Of a DNA stretch of 64,000 bases, positions 1 to 12,565 are shown in pieces. The notes below the pieces were generated by a model. The model saw only the letters and a program-made list of their open reading frames with translations. It was not told the origin of the DNA and did not search any database. Position 1 is the first letter of the stretch, and each line of letters opens with the position of its first letter. Where the stretch lies: NCBI GenBank assembly GCA_031673915.1, contig CP125277.1:62001-126000 (forward strand). The letters are read 5' to 3'. The translations under genes were made by a program, and so were the position numbers. The stretch is from CGIF01 sp031673915 (GTDB lineage: Bacteria > Bacillota_I > Bacilli_A > Mycoplasmatales > CGIF01).

Positions 1-165
1 CTAAGTTTAAAGTATTAATCTATTTTTAATGAAATATTATTTATTTTTTACTAATATGAAAAAATAAAGCTAAAAAATAAACTCATTAAGAAAATTAAAA
101 TTAAGTTTTTTAAAGTAAATTAGAAGAAAAATTAAATTAACAAGATACATAACAAAAAAATAAAT
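1..165. other. AT-rich leader before asnS
   Basis: Noncoding as far as I can see: stop codons interrupt all frames and no RNA motif is recognisable. It presumably holds the promoter of asnS. No clear Shine-Dalgarno sequence precedes the chosen ATG. Confidence 0.5.
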
Positions 166-1536
166 ATGCATATAAAAAAAATTAATATTAAAAGTATTCA
201 AAAAAATCATCTTAAATTTAATGAAAATTTAATATCAGTAAACGGATGAATAAAAAGCATAAGAAATGGAAAAGAAAATTCATTTGTTGTTTTAAATGAC
301 GGATCCTGCTTTGAATCTCTTCAAGTTTTTTTTTCCTCTGAATTTAAGCAAAAAGAATTATTAAAAACATTAAACTTTGGAAGTTCAATTGAAATCGAAG
401 GGATTCTAAAGTCAACTCCAGAAAGAAATCAAAAATTCGAATTAAAAGCTGAGAAAATTAATAATTTTAATCCAACTAGCGAAGAGTATCCAATTCAAAA
501 AAAAAACTTACCAATATCATTTATTAGAGAATATCCACAATTTCGCTCAAGAACAAACTATTTCTTAGCAATGTTTAAACTTAGAAGTGAAGTAAGTAAG
601 TTGATAAACAATTATTTTTCTCAAAATAACTTTTGATATATAAATACTCCAATTATAACTAGCAATGATGCAGAAGGAGGAGGAGAGTCATTTTCAATAG
701 AAAATCAAAAAGAAAATGAGCAATTCTTTTCTAAAAAAGCAAATTTAACAGTTAGTGGTCAATTACACGCTGAATCTTTAGCGCAAGGTTTAGGAAAGGT
801 GTATAATTTTTCTCCTTGTTTTAGAGCTGAAAAATCTAATACAACAAGGCATTTGTCAGAATTCTGAATGATAGAAGCAGAAGCTTCTTTCTTTGATCTA
901 AAACAGATTATAGATACAGCAGAAAAATTAATTAAATACGTTATTTCAGGAGTATTAAAAAATAGTAAATCTGAAATCACGTATTTTCAAGAATATAGTG
1001 GAAAAACAATTGAATCAGAGTTGGAATCAATATTAAAAAAAAAATTTCCTAGAGTTACTTATAAAAAATCAATTGAAATTCTTAAAGAAAAAAATCAAAA
1101 AGATCCAAATTTCTTTGAATTTAATGAAATATTTTGAGGCATGGATCTAAATTCAGAACACGAAAAATATCTTTGCGAGCATTTTGACTCGCCAATCTTT
1201 GTAATTAACTATCCAATAGAATTGAAAGCTTTCTACATGAAAGAAAACAGTGATAAAAAAACAGTTTCATGCATGGATCTTCTTTTCCCCAAAGTAGGAG
1301 AAATGATTGGTGGTAGCGCTCGTGAAGAAAAATATGAAATATTGAAGTTAAAATCTGAAAAATTAGGATTAGAAAATGAAAATCTAAATTGATATTTAGA
1401 ATTGAGGAAAAATGGTTATGCTCCAAGTGCTGGATTTGGACTAGGATTAGAAAGATTACTAATGTTTTTAAGTAAAAGTGATAATATTAAAGACACAATA
1501 GCTTTTCCTAGATTCCCTAACTCATTAAATTTTTAG
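166..1536 (+). CDS. asnS: Asparaginyl-tRNA synthetase
   Basis: Charges tRNA-Asn with asparagine in the cytoplasm (class IIb synthetase). The 456-residue frame begins with an OB-fold anticodon-binding domain (roughly residues 15-110, with VNGWIKSIRNGKE), followed by the class II core: the FRAEKS motif 2 with TRHLSEFWMIEAE, and the C-terminal motif 3 around GFGLGLERLLMF. The AsnRS-type signature ESF...LTVSGQLHAE is present, and the length fits the family (about 455-470). UGA is read as Trp at several sites, including the conserved EFWMIEAE. It faces the minus-strand LRR gene tail to tail, with a 90-bp gap. Confidence 0.96.
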
Positions 1537-1626
1537 TATCAATAAATATATTTATGAATGTTTATTATTAAAATATCTCAAACTTAAAACTTAAACATTT
1601 TAGCCATTTTTTAATTATGCTTTTTC

Positions 1627-3153
1627 TTAATTAGGTGAATAAATTTCCTCAAATTCAACTTGCTTTATAATGGAAGAATTATTTTTCTTATTTTTGAAAA
1701 ACTTCTTCAATAATTTTTTTAATAATTCATAAAGTCCTATTATAAAAATAAGAAATATCAATAAAAAACCTGTAGATTCAATTTCTTTTTTATCGGCCAA
1801 ACGAGAAAAAAACATACCACCTTGCAATATCTCCAAAAAACGATCAACTTTAAAAAAAGGCAAACCTAAATTAATAAGTTTTTTTCCAATTGAATTTATA
1901 AACAAAATAGAACTTAACTTAGTTTTCTCAATTTTTAATTGAGAATCAAGAGAATTACTTTTTAATTTACTCTTATAAAGAGAATTTTTAGTTAATTCAA
2001 AATCTTCATTTAAAGAATATAACTTTTTATTTTCAGAATGCAATTTATCATTCTCTTTAATTACTTTAAAATTATCCTTTTTCAATTTTTCATTTTCTGA
2101 TATTAACAAGTTATTAGAAACTTGATACTTAAGACATTTTTCAGTTAAATTTTCGATCTCATCTTTTCTAAATAATGATTTTGCTTTTTCAAAAAATGTT
2201 TTCTTTAAATCTGAAGATAATTGTTTTTCAAAATCAATGTTTTTTTTATCTTTTACAAGCAACATTAATTCTTTCCCCAAAGCTTCACTAATCTTGTTCT
2301 TACTATCTTCAGATTTTTTAAGTTCAAATTTTAAATTAAAAACTTCTCCCTCCAGAGCATTATTCGAGATTATAATTTTTTTAATTTCTTCTAAAATCTT
2401 AATATTTTCATTCTCTAGTTCTTCAGATTTTTTTTTCTCTTTTTCATAATCATTAACAAACTTAAGAAAAAAAGATTCAAATTCTTTCAATTTAAGTTCT
2501 AAATGTTCTTTTTTAATTCCCTGAGAGACATCATTGATTATTGACTTAATGATTAATTTATTTTGAATTTCTTCTCTATAAAGATCTACACAAAATAAAT
2601 TAATATCTCTATTAACTAAATTAAGAATTTTTTCAAGTTTTAAACACTTGCTATTTGAAAAATTACTTTTACAATCGATAATTTTAATTTCTTTTGACAA
2701 ATATTCTAATCCAGAATCAATATCAGTGCTTTCAATATAAAGCTCTTCAAGGTAATTCATATCAGAAAGAGGCTCCAACGAACCATATCATTTATTATGA
2801 AAATTAGAATTATCGTTATCAAAATAACCGATATCTAAAAATTTCATATTAGAAAAGCGTCTTAACGGTTCAAGATTAGAAGGTGGAAAAGAATTTGCTG
2901 ATAAAACTAAAGATTCTAAAGTTAGAGGAAAATTTTCTATACTTTCTATTCCGATTTGAAAAAATGCTAAATTTAAACGCGTTAAACTCTTAAAATTAAT
3001 AAAGTTATCAAAATTACCTGTAAATTGAGAACTAGGAGATCTCTTAAGAAAAAGCTTTTGTAGAAAATTCCCCCCATCATCTCCTACTTCTTTCACGCTT
3101 TCTCTAGATTCTAGAGAATATTTTTCATCCAATCAATCCTGAACATTTTTCAT
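1627..3153 (-). CDS. Leucine-rich repeat, coiled-coil, C-terminal membrane-anchored protein
   Basis: A 508-residue protein of unknown function. Residues about 50-165 contain loosely spaced leucine-rich repeats (for example LTRLNLAFFQIGIESI and LESLVLSANSF). About 185-415 is a long Lys/Glu-rich coiled coil. About 466-480 is a hydrophobic segment (FLLIFLIFIIGLYELL) followed by a lysine-rich tail, as in a single-pass anchor. No N-terminal signal peptide is visible. The ATG at 3153 has an AAGGAG ribosome-binding site just upstream. Two UGA codons are read as Trp (residues 7 and about 123). LRR proteins in Mollicutes are often linked to surface or host interaction; here the topology would put the bulk of the protein on one face of the membrane. 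Function is not inferred further. Confidence 0.7.
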
Positions 3154-3477
3154 TTTTTCTCCTTAATCTAATAATTTTTTAAAACCAAAATAACTAATGG
3201 CATCTTTCAAAAACCAATATTAAACTAGTTTTAACATACTTCTCTCAAATATAAATTGTAAATTTTCTAAACAATTGGTGTTTATAGGCCTCGTTTTTAT
3301 ACTTGAAAAAGAGAAAAAATCTTAAAATTCATTAATTTTTATTTATTATAAATAAAAAAATTAAATACATAATCAATCTATAATTAAAAATAACTATTTA
3401 AAAAAAATTGATTAAAATTTTAAATAGTTACTCTAGAGTTACTAAACTCTAGAGAAAAGTCGTTTATAATGAATTAA
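3154..3477. other. Intergenic region with the end of the rpoBC unit and the LRR-gene promoter
   Basis: About 320 bp without a gene. Its right end contains the rpoC terminator hairpin. The rest is AT-rich and must contain the promoter of the LRR gene, but I could not pick out convincing -35/-10 boxes. Confidence 0.4.
3431..3454 (-). terminator. rpoBC terminator hairpin
   Basis: A perfect 10-bp inverted repeat, CTCTAGAGTT and AACTCTAGAG, with a 4-nt loop, 24 nt past the rpoC stop codon. The following run of T is weak on the minus strand, but the stem is by far the strongest in the area. Confidence 0.75.
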
Positions 3478-6400
3478 TTATCATTTTTCACGAGCTTTAA
3501 AACCAGTTCCAACAGGAACTAATTGTCCAACTATCATATTTTCCTTAACGCCCTCTAATGAATCCTTAGGTTGAAATAATGAATAATCAAGCAACGATTT
3601 AGAAGTATTTTGGAATGATATTCCAGATAAGAATGATGGAAAGTAATTAGTTATCTTTTTAATTCCTAAAAGAATTGACTTAAATCCAAGTTCTTCTTTA
3701 CCAGCAGAAACAAGTTCTTTATTTATTCTTTTAACATCAACATAACTCATGATATCTCCAGATAAATATTCTTCTCCTTCAACTTCCTTAGTAATCTCAA
3801 CCTTACTCAACATTTGTCTTGTGAAAAGTTCAATATGTTTTTCGTTAATTTCAATTCCTTGACTAAAGTAAACTTTTCAAATTTCCTTCTTAATATATTC
3901 TTGACAGTTATATATCCCAGAAATTTCCAAGTATTGATTTAAATCAACTTTTCCTGTAGTTATATTTTCACCAACGTTTACAAATTGTCCAACCTTAACT
4001 TTAATTTTTCTTCCAGAAGGAATAAAGTAAGATTCTTCTAAACTATTGTTTCTTTGTAAAACAATAACTTCTTTTGTATCTTCGTTCTTCTTAATATCAA
4101 CTATTTCACCAGAAATTCTAGCAAGTAAAGCTTTATTATCTTTAGATGGAGAAACATTGTCAAGTAACTCTTTAACCTTAGGTAATCCTTGAACAATATC
4201 TTCTTGTTGATTTGTAACACCACCAGAATGGAAAGTTCTCATCGTTAACTGAGTTCCTGGCTCACCAAGAGACTGAGCAGCAATAATTCCAACTGCTGTT
4301 CCAAGAGGAACAGCTAATTCTCTCTTACCAAGATCTATACCGTAACATTTTTGACAGATTCCTGGGAATAAATTACATTCAAGAGAAGTTCTGATGAAAA
4401 CACCAAATATATTGTTATTCTTCAAAGTTTCTAAATGTTTATCAAGAATTAAAGTGTTAACTTGTAATAGAACATTTCCTTCTCTATCTTTAACATCTTT
4501 AGCTAAGAATCTTCCGTAAATCCTCTTGTTAAGAGGAATTAAAATGCTCTCTTCGTCAGTAACTTGATCTTTCTCTCTAAGCGACTCAACTCACAGACCT
4601 TCTTTAGCACCACAATCCTCCTTTGTAACAATTATGTTTTGAACAGATTCAACAAGTCTACGTGATAAATATCCAGCTTCAGCAGTTTTAAGAGCAATAT
4701 CAATCATTCCTTTTATTGCACCATAAACCGAGATGAAGAATTCAAAAGGATTTAAACCTTCTTTCAATGAAGAAAGAATAGGAGTTTCAATAACTTCACC
4801 TTTATAGTTAGTCATGTTTCCTCTCATAGCAAAAATCTGCATTAAATTTTCACTGTTTGCTCTCGCTCCCGAATTTCAAATTGAATATAAAGAAGTTTCT
4901 TTAGATTTATTTAATTTCTCAACTAATTCCTTTTCCAAACGCTCTTTACAATCAGCTCAAACTTCAATTTTCTTTTCATAGCTTTCATATTCGCTGTAAA
5001 AGCCTTTTTCTTTGAAGTCTTCAATATCAGAAATCTTCTTCTGAGCTTCTAAATAAAACTTATCCTTATTTTCCAAATCAGGAATATCAAAAAGAGAAAT
5101 ACTTATTCCTGACTTAGTAGCAAAAGAAAAACCTAAATCTTTCAACTCATCTAAAAACTTAGACATATCTTGGAGATTAACAAACTTTAATAGATTATTA
5201 AGGAAAACAGTTATATCTTTTTTCTTTCAACCATCAGAAGAAGAAACTTTCGAAAATCTTTCATTAATATCAAAAGATTTATCATTTAAATGAACAACAT
5301 TTTCATCATAAGAAGATAAGTGATCATTATAATGTTTTAAATCACTAATATAAAAAGGAAATGATTTTGGAAGAATTCTATTGAAAATTATCTTTCCTAA
5401 AGTAGTAAATACTAATTTGTCAATAGAACCTTTAAAGTTTCTCTCAAGAAGAGCTGCTGGAATTAAAATAATATCTTCAATTCCAATTTTCTGTAAATCA
5501 TAATCTCTAATAATATTATCAATATCATGATAAGAATTTATCTTTTCTTTTTTTACTTCTCTTGAGAAATGATAAATACCCAATATAACATCTTGAGTAG
5601 GAGTACTTATTAAGTTATTATTTTGAGGATTTATAATATTATGACTAGCAAGTAATATATTTTCAACTTCATCTCTAGTTTCTTTTGTAAGTGGCAAATG
5701 GACAGCCATTTGATCACCATCAAAGTCAGCATTGAAAGCTGTAGTTACTAAAGGATGCAACTGAATAGCTTTGCCTAATATTAAAACAGGGTAAAATCCC
5801 TGAATACCTAATCTATGAAGAGTAGGAGCTCTATTTAATATAACAGGATGATTTTTAGTTATTTTATTTAAAAGAGTAAAAATTAAAGAATCGTGTCTAA
5901 CAATCAATTCTTCTGATTCTTTAACAGTAAACGTAATTTTCTTTTCTAATAACTCTCTAATTAAAAAAGGTTTGTAAATAACCAAAGCCATTTCAACAGG
6001 AAGACCTACTTGATCAATCTTCAAAGATGGATTTGGAACAATTACTGAACGAGCAGAATAATCAACTCTTTTCCCCAAAGAATGTTTTCTAGGTATTCCT
6101 TCTTTCCCACTTAACATTTGAGAAAGACTTTTTACATTAGTAGAATCATTCTTAGTTGATGTTCCTCCTTGGAAAAGTTGATCAACTGCCTTCTGCAATC
6201 TTCTTTTTTCATTATGAACAATTTCTAAGAAAAAAATTCTCATTTTTTTATTTAGTTCATTGTATTCATCTAATCTTCTATTGATAAGAATTACTTTTCT
6301 ATATAAATTATTAATTTGAGTAGTAGCAATACTATTATCATCAGCCAACTTAGTAGCAGGTCTTATTCCGCAAGGAATAACTGGAAGATTATGTAAAACC

Positions 6401-7245
6401 ATTCACTCAAGCTTTAAGTTATTATTAATAAGTGATTTAACAATTCTTATTTTATCATTTATTAAATCAAAGTTAGAAGCATTTTTTTCAACTAAAATAG
6501 CTTTTGAAGCCTTTAATTTATTTAATTCTTCATTCAAATCAACAGATTTTAAAATCTCATAAAGAGCTTCAGATCCAGTTTTAATTTTTAAATTTCAATT
6601 TTCTTCTAAAAAAGCTAAATAATCTTCAATAAATACAATTTTAAAATCCAAAGGACTAATTTTCTTTGAAGTGTCAACGTTTAGATTTTCAATCAATTCT
6701 TCAATCTCTTTTCTCTTTTTATTATCGTTATCAAAATTACCGCTAACAAGCATTTCTTGAAGAACTTCATTTAGTAAAGAAAAATCAATTTTTTTTTCTA
6801 AAATTTGTCTGTTTTTTACAACAGATGATAAACCTTTATCAATAACAACATAACAATTATAATAAACCAAATCTTCAATTGATTTTGGTGAAATATCAAT
6901 TATCTTACTAAGCCTAGAAGCAAGTCCTTTTAAAATTAAAGGATTTGTAACAGGAGCGTTAAGTTTAACATGACCCATTCTTCATCTTCTAATTCTACTA
7001 GAAGAAATCAAAACTTCACACTGATCACACTTCTGATTCTTATTTTTTATACCTTCGTATTTTCCACAAAAACATTCGTAATCAGAAGAAGGTCCAAAGA
7101 CTTTAGGATCAAAAAGACCACCTATTTCTGGTTTTAAAGTTCTACTGTTTATCGTTTTATGACTACTTACCTCTCCAAAACTATCTTTCAAGATCTTTTC
7201 TGAAGGGTATAAAGACAAAACTATGTTCTTAAACAATACTGACAT
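3478..7245 (-). CDS. rpoC: DNA-directed RNA polymerase beta' subunit
   Basis: Catalytic largest subunit of RNA polymerase, 1255 residues. The N-terminal zinc site is present (CFCG...CDQCE). The active-site magnesium motif NADFDGDQMAVH is intact. The second zinc site (C...GICQKCYG) and the bridge-helix/trigger-loop region (QSLGEPGTQLTMRTFHSGG) follow. Many UGA codons are read as Trp. The frame does not stop at the TGA at 3481-3483 but reads one more Trp to a TAA at 3478, so the protein ends in a Trp that a standard code would drop. It starts 42 nt after rpoB and is the last gene of the rplK-rplA-rplJ-rplL-rpoB-rpoC run. Confidence 0.97.
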
Positions 7246-7287
7246 AAAATATTTTCCTAATTTAATTAATTCTCTTGATACCTGTGA

Positions 7288-10200
7288 TTAACTCTTTTCA
7301 AAGAATTTGTAAAGATTCACTTTCTTATCACTTCGATCAGTCACTTCTAAATCAAAACCTAATCCTCTTAAGTATTGTAAAAGAAGATTGAACGACTCAC
7401 TTTGATTGCTTTGAAGGTCTACTTGTCTATCATTGAATATAATTGAATGATTAATCATTTTTCTTTTACTCAAATCATCTGATTTAGCTCCCATCATTTC
7501 CATAATGTTAAAAGCAGCTCCATGAGCTTCCATTGCCCAAATTTCCATTTCTCCTACTCTTTGTCCACCACCTTGAGCTCTTCCTTTAACAGGTTGTTGG
7601 TAAATTAAAGAATAAGGTCCTGTATTTCTAGCATGGAATTTATCACTAACCATGTGATTTAACTTAATAGTGTAAATATATCCTACATAAACTTTGTGAG
7701 AGAAAGGTAATCCAGTTTGACCATCATAAAGAGTAGTCAATCCATAATCTTTAATATCAGCTTCTTTAACAATTCTGTCAATTTCTTCTTTAGTTGGAGT
7801 ATTAAAAGTTCTTACTAAAAAGTTAATTCCTAATTTATGAGCAGCTAAACCTAATAGAGTTTCTAACAACTGACCAATATTCATTCTTGAAGGAACACTA
7901 AGAGGATTGAAAATAATATCAACTGGATTTCCTTCTTCATCAAAAGGCATATCAACTTCCGGTACAATTTTAGCTATAACACCTTTATTACCGAATCTTG
8001 TAGTTAATTTATCACCAATTTCAAGTTTTCTCTTTTGAGCAACATAAATTTCAAGAATCTCTAAATCGTTTGCAGCATAACCAAAACTACTACTCTTCTT
8101 GATTTTTTCAAAATCTTCCTTGCTTCTTCTCTTAATTGCGTAAACAATACCTTTTTCTCCTCAAGGAAGCTTGAATGAAGAATCTAAAAGATTATGAAGT
8201 TTATCACCAAAAACATTAGAAAGTAAAAGTTCCTCTGTCTCACCTTTTTTTCCAGGTTCAGGAGTTATTTTTCCAACAAGAATATCATTCTCATTAACTT
8301 CAACTCCTAATTTTATGATTCCTTCATCATCTAAGTTAGAAGTTTTTTCTTTATTTAAATGATCTTTACTAAAGACTTCTTCTCCGTATTTAGTATTTTT
8401 TCTAATTACAATATGTTTTTTAACAAAGAAAGAAGTAAGAATATCTTTTTTTATCAATGAATCACTAACAACTATGGCATCTTCAAAATTATAACCATTT
8501 CAAGACATAAAAGCAACTCTAAGGTTATGACCTAAAGAAAGCTCTCTCTTATTTCCATAATTTCCATAAGATAATAGTTGATTCTTAGATATTTTTTCAC
8601 CTTTTTTAACTTGAAGTAAAGAAAGGAAAAGATTGTTTTTATTAGAAACTACAAACTGCTTAATATCATAAATTCTTCTATTGTCGTTTTCTTCTTTAAC
8701 TATTATCTTCTTACTATCAACATATTCAACAACACCTTCATTTTCAGAGAAAACGTTTAAAGCCGAATTATTTAACAAAGAAGCTTCTGTTCCAGTAGCA
8801 ACAAATGGAGATTCATTTTTTAATAAAACAACAGCTTGTTTTTGCATGTTACATGCCATCAACATTCTAGTTGAATCATTATGTTGGAAAAATGGAATAC
8901 TTGCACTATTAACAGAATTAAGATGATAAAAAGAAGAATCAATGTAATCAATCTTATTTGGAGAAACAGAAACAAATTCATTATTATGACGAGCAAGTAA
9001 AAAATCTTGCCTTATAACATTATCTTCGCCAATTACAACATTACAATGAGAAATATATTTATCTGATTCTTGATCTGCTGATAAATAATGAATTTCATTA
9101 ATAACAACACCGTCAACAACTTTGAAATAAGGAACCTTTATTTGACCAAATTCATCAATTTCAGCATTAAGAGAAAGAGCATGTAAAAGTCCAACTTTTT
9201 GTCCTTCAGGAGTTTCAACCAAATCGTATCTTCCATAGTAAGAAGGATTAATATTTCTAACAGTCAAACTTGCATTAACAGAACTAAATCCACCAAGACC
9301 TAAAACGCTAACTTTTCTAGCATAAGAAGCTTCAGCAATTGGATTGTTTTGATTTTGCAATTGAATCAAGGTGGAAGAGTTGAAGAAATTTTTTACCAAT
9401 TTATCAAAATCTCTAACATTAGGTATTTTTAATAAATCTGCTTTCTTCATCTGAGAAATATAAGCTAAATATTTATCATCAATATTCTTTAAGAAACTTC
9501 CAAGTTTATTATCAAAAATATTATAAATTAAATCACCTACTCTTCTAATTATTTGATTGTCTAATCTATCTTTATCTTCTTCTTTTTCAACAAAACCTAT
9601 TCCGTTTTTAATGTTCGAAAAATAAGAAATAGAACAAAGCAAATCAACTACATCAAAATGTTTCTTTTGAATATTTTCTCTTCAACCAAGAATAGAAATA
9701 ATTTTTTCTTGATTAATAGGAGAAAAAATTTTAAATGAAAAAAGATTTTCACTATTTTCAATTTGTTCGATTTTAACATGAGGAAAATTATTATTGCTAA
9801 AATTTTCCTTGAAAATATTAAAATTATCACCAGATAAAATAGAATTTTTTCTTAAAACTAATGAGCCATTCTTATCAAATAAATCTTCTGCTAATTTCTG
9901 ACCAAAAATTCTTGATAAAATATTTAACTTTTTATCTAATTTATTACGACCAACTTCTCCCATTAAAAAATAAGAATTGTTCTCTTTAAATAAGAAAGGA
10001 GGAATCTGTTTTTTTTCTTCTCCTTTTCCAAGGATGAAACTGTTATAAATCTCTTCTTCTTGTCCAAACAATTCTTCTACTTGTTCACTAGTAAATTCAA
10101 GCCCAGCTATTCCAAATAAATTAAACAAATTAATGCTCACTCCAGAATTCAAGAATTTAACCTTTAAGCCAGTTACTGAAGAAGTTTCTTTTTGTTTTAT

Positions 10201-10950
10201 TGAATCGTAACAAAGACTTACTCAAGGACCTTTTAATGGAATTATCTCACCATAAATATCATTTGAGTTTTCTTCATCAGAAAAGAAGTACAGTCCAGGA
10301 GATCTAACAGATTGAAAAACTATTACTTTTTCATGTCCATTAATTATAAAGTTTCCTTGTTCATTGATCTTTGGCAAACTACAGAAATCAATTTGTTTTC
10401 TTTGTTCACAGTCAAATTCAACAGCTATTCTTTCTTCATCTACTGAAGTAACATTAACTAATAATTTAAAGTAATCTTGATTCTTTCTCTTTTCATGAGT
10501 AGTTTCAATTTTTCATTGATTATCGCTTAACTGAACTAAACTAAATTTACCAATTTTGAAACTTTGCTTGATTCAATTTTCTAAAATTTCGTTTAAATTA
10601 TCACCTTCAGGACGAAATTGCATTTTTGTACAATGTCATTTAATCAACCAAATAAGATCTATTTTATAATCATAAGATACTAAAAATTCTTTAGATTCAT
10701 CTTCAGTAAACTGAGGATCGTTTCAAACAATCTCTTCTAATTTCAACTCAACTTCGTTGTTATAATCGCTAAATTTAGCAGGAAAATAAAAATCAAAAAG
10801 TTTCTTTAAGCTGTTTTTAAAACCATTATATGATTTTTTTTGTTCCTGAGAGAAATCTTTATTAGGTAAATCCTTGAACAAAGGAGAACTATTTACTGAA
10901 AAATATTCCCTTCTTTGATTATCTCCAGAAATAATTAATCGATGACTCAT
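7288..10950 (-). CDS. rpoB: DNA-directed RNA polymerase beta subunit
   Basis: Second catalytic subunit of RNA polymerase, 1220 residues. Diagnostic blocks are the fork/rifampicin region (QNQNNPIAEASYARKVSVLG), YDLVETPEGQKVGL, the FFQHNDSTRMLMACNMQKQAV block, and the C-terminal GQRVGEMEIWAMEAHGAA segment. In the rifampicin pocket the residues equivalent to E. coli Asp516 and His526 are Asn and Tyr, which are known resistance substitutions. UGA codons are read as Trp. It sits 23 nt downstream of rplL and upstream of rpoC, the standard bacterial order. Confidence 0.97.
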
Positions 10951-10973
10951 TATTTATCTCTACTTTTTCCTAT

Positions 10974-11369
10974 TTATTTAAGTTCAACTTCAGCACCTTG
11001 CGCTTCTAATTGAGTTTTTAGTTCTTCAGCTTTTGATTGATTTAAATCGCTCAAAATAACAAAAGGTAATACATCAGTAAGTTTTTTAATTTCTAACAAA
11101 CCTTTTCCAGTCATTTCTTTAATAGTGTTGTAAACAGGAATTTTCTTGTCACCAACTTTTTTAAGAACTAATGAAACAGTTGTTTTCTTCTCTTCTTTAA
11201 CTGATTCTTCATTATTTGAAGAAGTTGCAAAATTAATATCATTTAATCCAAATTCTTCTTTAACTAATTGAACCAAATCACTTATTTCGTGTAATTTTAG
11301 ATCCTTCAAACTATTTACAATTGAATTAATAACATTTTCTTCTTTTTTTACCATGTCTTTGTTTTCCAT
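10974..11369 (-). CDS. rplL: 50S ribosomal protein L7/L12
   Basis: Stalk protein that recruits translation GTPases to the ribosome. The 131-residue frame has the N-terminal dimerisation helices, a charged hinge (about residues 50-65) and the conserved C-terminal domain with KKIPVYNTIKEMTGKGLLE and QSKAEELKTQLEAQGAEVELK. In the family the Lys/Gly pattern around KVIKxVRxxTGLGLKEAK binds EF-Tu and EF-G; here that block is recognisable but diverged. The start at 11369 has AAGGAAT upstream and lies 4 nt from the rplJ stop. Confidence 0.93.
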   Translation of the reverse strand: MENKDMVKKEENVINSIVNSLKDLKLHEISDLVQLVKEEFGLNDINFATSSNNEESVKEEKKTTVSLVLKKVGDKKIPVYNTIKEMTGKGLLEIKKLTDVLPFVILSDLNQSKAEELKTQLEAQGAEVELK

Positions 11370-11373
11370 ATAT

Positions 11374-11859
11374 TTATTCCTTATTGCTTTTTATTCCATC
11401 TAACAACATTGTTAATTTGACAATGTCAAAAACTAAAAGATTGCAGAAATCATTCAGTAAAGATTCCCTTGATTTCAAATTTGATCACTTTACAAGTGTT
11501 TCTTTATTGATCAATTTGTTTTCATAGATTCCTCCTTGGATTCGATCCTTAAGTTCTTCTCTAAAATCAAAATTATTTAAAATTTTTAGAGGTTTATATT
11601 GATCACTCTTACAGAAAATAAAGGCATTATTTTGCTTTACTTCTAAAGAATTATCTTCTATAGCTTTTTTGAAAAGTGTATTCTTGCAAACAATTCAATC
11701 GCCATTTACTTCTCTTAATTTTCTTTTTAAAGAGAAAATTTCTTGATTTTCTGCACGAGAAAAATTAAAAAAAATAACAGCAGAACTTTCTTGAAGATTC
11801 TTTTTTATAAGCTTTATTGTTTCTTGTTTCTTTAAAACTTGCTTTTTTATCTTTAACAT
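11374..11859 (-). CDS. rplJ: 50S ribosomal protein L10
   Basis: Anchors the L7/L12 stalk dimers to 23S rRNA. The 161-residue frame, with two UGA Trp codons, begins MLKIKKQVLKKQETIKLIKK and contains the family pattern FFNFSRAENQEIFSLKRKLRE followed by an NTLFKKAIED block. The C-terminal helix (LLNDFCNLLVFDIVKLTMLL) would bind L7/L12. Identity is supported by position between rplA and rplL. Sequence conservation is low, as is usual for L10 in Mollicutes. Confidence 0.87.
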
Positions 11860-11890
11860 ATTTATTAATTATTCTAACCGAAAAATCTTC

Positions 11891-12562
11891 TTAAATAGAA
11901 ATTCTAATACCCGGACCCATTGTTGTTGAAATAGTAATGCTCTTTAAATACTCACCCTTTCAAGTAGTTGGTTTTAAAGACATTATTTTTCTAAGAACAA
12001 CTTTATAATTTTCTTCTATTTGAGATAGAGAAAAAGAAGTCTTTCCAATTAAAACATGGAAATTTCCACCTTTATCGTTTCTTAACTCAATTCTTCCGTT
12101 TTTTCAATCGCTAATAGATTTTTCTAGATTTTCTGTAAGGGTTCCATCTTTAACATTTGGAAATGACTTTTTTAATGATAGTGTTTTTGCAAAGGGCTTT
12201 AATTTATCTGCAGAAGAAGAATGAGCGAATAATTTATCGAATCCCCAACTTGATTTTTTTTTGCTTTTGATTATTTTTGGCAATTCTTCTAAACTAATAA
12301 AGATTAGTTCTTTATCTTCTTTTAAAGAAGAGGGAATATTTTCATCAATAATAGCAATTTTTTCCCTTTTAACAGGATTTGGAATAACAACAAAATCTCT
12401 AAGATTATTTTGTTTTGAATTTCAATTTAATGAAAAAGATAATTCTAAATTTTTTGAAGATTCAAAATTATTTTCTTTTAAAATAGAAACTGCTTCTTCT
12501 AATTCGTAATTCTTATTTAACTCTATTGAGACGAGTGCTTTTCTATAACGCTTTGATTTCAT
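11891..12562 (-). CDS. rplA: 50S ribosomal protein L1
   Basis: L1 stalk protein at the ribosomal E site; in many bacteria it also represses its own operon. The 223-residue frame begins MKSKRYRKALVSIELNKNYE and ends GPGIRISI, matching the L1 ends (KRYK..., GPGIRID). It lies directly after rplK with a 3-bp gap and before rplJ. UGA codons are read as Trp, which is why the frame appears broken under the standard code. Confidence 0.92.
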
Positions 12563-12565
12563 ATA

